From Rhodococcus oxybenzonivorans (GTDB lineage Bacteria > Actinomycetota > Actinomycetes > Mycobacteriales > Mycobacteriaceae), in the NCBI RefSeq assembly GCF_003130705.1, contig NZ_CP021354.1:3596001-3660000 (forward strand): a DNA stretch of 64,000 nucleotides, given 5' to 3'. This document shows positions 62,247-64,000 of the stretch, piece by piece. The notes beneath the pieces were generated by a model. That model worked only from the letters and a program-made list of their open reading frames with translations, searched no databases and had not been told where the DNA came from. Position 1 is the first letter of the stretch, and every line of letters starts with the position of its first letter. The position numbers were made by a program, and so were the translations under genes.

Positions 62247-63644
62247 ATGACACAGATGTCCGAAAGACACACCGCCAAGGTCATCGGGGTCACGGTCGCG
62301 GCAGCGGTCGGGGGTTTCCTGTTCGGATTCGACAGCTCGGTGATTAACGGCGCCGTCGATTCCATCCAGGGGCACTTCGAACTGAGTGCGTTCTTCACCG
62401 GCTTCGCGGTGGCCATCGCGTTGCTCGGATGCGCTGTGGGCGCGTGGTTTGCGGGCCGCCTCGCAGACCGGTGGGGCCGCAAGAAGGTGATGCTGCTGGG
62501 TTCGGTGTTGTTCGTCGTCTCGTCGATCGGCGCCGGACTCGCCTTCAGCGTTCCCGACCTGATGCTCTGGCGCATTCTCGGCGGCCTCGGAATCGGTATC
62601 GCGTCTGTCATTGCGCCGACCTACATCGCGGAGATCGCACCGGCACGCTACCGCGGCGCGTTGGCGTCGCTGCAGCAGCTGGCGATCACTCTCGGCATCT
62701 TCGCCGCGCTGCTGTCGGACGCGGTGCTGCAGAATGCCGCAGGCGGCGCATCGAACGAGTTGTGGCTGAACCTCGACGCGTGGCGCTGGATGTTCATCGT
62801 CGGCGTGGTCCCCGCGGTCGTGTACGGCATTATCGCGCTGATGATTCCCGAGTCTCCGCGCTACCTGGTCGGCAAGCACCTCGACCAGGAAGCGGCCGAC
62901 ATCCTCGCGAACATCACCGGCGAAGTCGACCCGCAGGGGCGCGTATCCGAGATCCGGGTGACCCTTCGCCACGAATCGACGGCGTCGTTCGACGACATTC
63001 GCGGCCCCAAGTTCGGGCTGCAGCCCATCGTCTGGGTCGGTATCTTCATGGCCATCTTCCAGCAGTTCGTGGGTATCAACGCGATCTTCTACTACTCAAC
63101 CACGCTCTGGAAGTCGGTGGGCTTCACCGAGAACGAGTCGTTCGTTACGTCGGTGATCACCGCGGTCATCAACGTCGGTATGACATTCGTCGCCATCCTG
63201 TTCGTCGACCGGATCGGCAGGCGCATCCTGCTCATGGTCGGCTCGCTCGGCATGTTCGTGAGCCTGCTGACGGCCGCAATCGCCTTCTCCCAGGCGAAGG
63301 GCAGCGGTGACGACGTCGTGCTCCCCAGCCCGTGGGGGGCAGTCGCCCTGATCGGCGCCAACCTGTTCGTGATCTTCTTCGCCTCCACCTGGGGCCCGGT
63401 CATGTGGGTGATGCTGGGCGAGATGTTCCCCAACAACATGCGCGCCTACGCACTCGGCATCAGCACGGCGGCGAACTGGATCGCCAACTTCACCGTCACG
63501 CTGTCGTTCCCGCCGCTGACCCGTTCGGTGGGCCTGTGGTTCCTGTACGGCCTGTTCGCGTTCTTCGCGCTGCTGTCGTTCTTCTTCGTCCGGTCGAGGG
63601 TCCGGGAGACGAAGGGGATGGAACTCGAGGAGATGACGACCTGA
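62247..63644 (+). CDS. MFS sugar porter
   Basis: 465 residues, ATG 62247 (ATG 62256 is possible). Twelve transmembrane helices. Sugar-porter signatures: GGFLFGFDSSVINGAVDSI near residue 22, DRWGRKKVM at 72-80, RILGGLGIGIASVIAPTYIAEIAPARYRG (about 109-137), PESPRYLVGK, QQFVGINAIFYYSTTLW and GPVMWVMLGEMFPNNMRAYA near the end. These fit proton-coupled hexose or inositol symporters. Substrate unknown. The gene stands alone, ends in a classic terminator and precedes dxs on the opposite strand. Confidence 0.95.
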   Translation: MTQMSERHTAKVIGVTVAAAVGGFLFGFDSSVINGAVDSIQGHFELSAFFTGFAVAIALLGCAVGAWFAGRLADRWGRKKVMLLGSVLFVVSSIGAGLAFSVPDLMLWRILGGLGIGIASVIAPTYIAEIAPARYRGALASLQQLAITLGIFAALLSDAVLQNAAGGASNELWLNLDAWRWMFIVGVVPAVVYGIIALMIPESPRYLVGKHLDQEAADILANITGEVDPQGRVSEIRVTLRHESTASFDDIRGPKFGLQPIVWVGIFMAIFQQFVGINAIFYYSTTLWKSVGFTENESFVTSVITAVINVGMTFVAILFVDRIGRRILLMVGSLGMFVSLLTAAIAFSQAKGSGDDVVLPSPWGAVALIGANLFVIFFASTWGPVMWVMLGEMFPNNMRAYALGISTAANWIANFTVTLSFPPLTRSVGLWFLYGLFAFFALLSFFFVRSRVRETKGMELEEMTT

Positions 63645-63660
63645 CGTGGTCTACATACAG

Positions 63661-63700
63661 ATCCGGCCGAATCGTTCCGATTCGGCCGGATCGGGTTTTT
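63661..63700 (+). terminator. Rho-independent terminator of the MFS gene
   Basis: A perfect 13-bp stem (ATCCGGCCGAATC with its complement, 63661-63691) has a GTTCC loop, followed by CGGG and five T. This is the most canonical intrinsic terminator in the window. Confidence 0.95.
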
Positions 63701-63710
63701 CACGGGTGTG

Positions 63711-64000
63711 TCAGCTCTGCCGGCCGCTGTTCTCGATGTGTTCGGCGCTCTCGCGCGCAACCACCCCGTTGGCCGCCGACGGGGGGTGGTTCCCCAGACT
63801 CGCCACCCAGCCGGTGATCTGGCGGGCGACATCCTGCGCAGTCAACCCCAGTTCGGCGTGAACCTGGGTGCGGGAGGCGTGGTCGAGGAACCGTTGCGGA
63901 ACGCCCAGATCCCGGCACGGGATATCGACGCCCGCAGAGCGCAGGGCCGCCGACACGGTGGAACCGACGCCTCCATGCAGGCCACTGTCCTCGACCGTGA
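63711..64000 (-). CDS. dxs: 1-Deoxy-D-xylulose-5-phosphate synthase, C-terminal part
   Basis: The frame is open to the window edge; the start is outside. Ninety-six residues of the transketolase C-terminal domain are visible: [19 protein letters not shown] (the usual EDn-x2-GGvGs motif), [37 protein letters not shown] over residues that include the substrate-facing D and H, and an extended tail with a Lys-poor, polar end. Dxs condenses pyruvate and glyceraldehyde 3-phosphate, the first step of the MEP isoprenoid pathway. The position after RNase D matches Rv2682c, with fadAB and the AprA-like and iron genes inserted between. Confidence 0.93.
   Translation of the reverse strand, partial: TVEDSGLHGGVGSTVSAALRSAGVDIPCRDLGVPQRFLDHASRTQVHAELGLTAQDVARQITGWVASLGNHPPSAANGVVARESAEHIENSGRQS

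Overview
The window is a high-GC actinobacterial chromosome segment from a mycolate-containing genus, most likely Rhodococcus of the R. jostii/R. opacus type (an inference from gene content; no search was run). Support comes from mycolata-specific cell-wall genes (pimA, patA, pgsA1, aftC), KstR-, IdeR- and LexA-type boxes, a WS/DGAT acyltransferase, a 6C small RNA, frequent GTG starts, and a backbone order I recognise from Mycobacterium tuberculosis (hisS at Rv2580c through dxs at Rv2682c).

Layout. 1-5.9 kb: the end of a Pro/Ala-rich protein, a membrane protein, hisS, a glyoxalase-II-like hydrolase and two tandem cyclophilins (one membrane-anchored, one lipoprotein). 5.9-14.1 kb, minus strand: yajC-secD-secF-lipoprotein-apt-rel. 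14.2-16.5 kb: ruvC-ruvA-ruvB behind a LexA box. 16.6-23.7 kb: yebC, a GntR/DUF1648 pair, pdxT-tesB, a kinase-like protein with a degenerate P-loop, a second tesB, a UbiA-like enzyme and pdxS. 23.9-30.3 kb: thrS-HIT-pgsA-patA-pimA-Nudix, an early phosphatidylinositol-mannoside operon with overlapping start and stop codons. 30.4-34.1 kb: a PGPGW membrane protein, rtcB, six tRNA genes containing a local duplication, a stand-alone LeuA regulatory domain behind a branched-chain leader peptide, and a 6C RNA. 34.3-46.3 kb: GNAT, zapE, a RibD-C reductase, a TAP-like hydrolase, aftC, msrB, a BisC-like molybdoenzyme, hemQ-cgoX-hemE and a DUF3000 gene. 46.3-50.5 kb: a divergent esterase and WS/DGAT pair, each start preceded by a KstR-type palindrome, then RNase D with an in-frame tandem repeat. 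50.6-54.0 kb: fadA-fadB.

54.0-60.9 kb is the most novel part. It is a six-gene, translationally coupled minus-strand operon: a GntR/UTRA regulator, an AprB-like 2[4Fe-4S] ferredoxin, a NitT/TauT-type ABC importer (binding lipoprotein with an extra C-terminal domain, permease, ATPase) and an AprA-like flavoprotein fused to about nine HEAT-type repeats. I infer uptake and redox conversion of a small sulfur-containing or related oxyanion/organic substrate. 61.1-63.7 kb: an IdeR-boxed siderophore-binding lipoprotein and a sugar-porter MFS protein. The window ends inside dxs.

Most operons here use 4-base ATGA or GTGA overlaps, so subunits and consecutive pathway enzymes (SecD/SecF, RuvC/A/B, PgsA/PatA/PimA, the whole AprA/ABC cluster) are likely co-translated. 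No CRISPR array, insertion sequence or intact prophage was seen.
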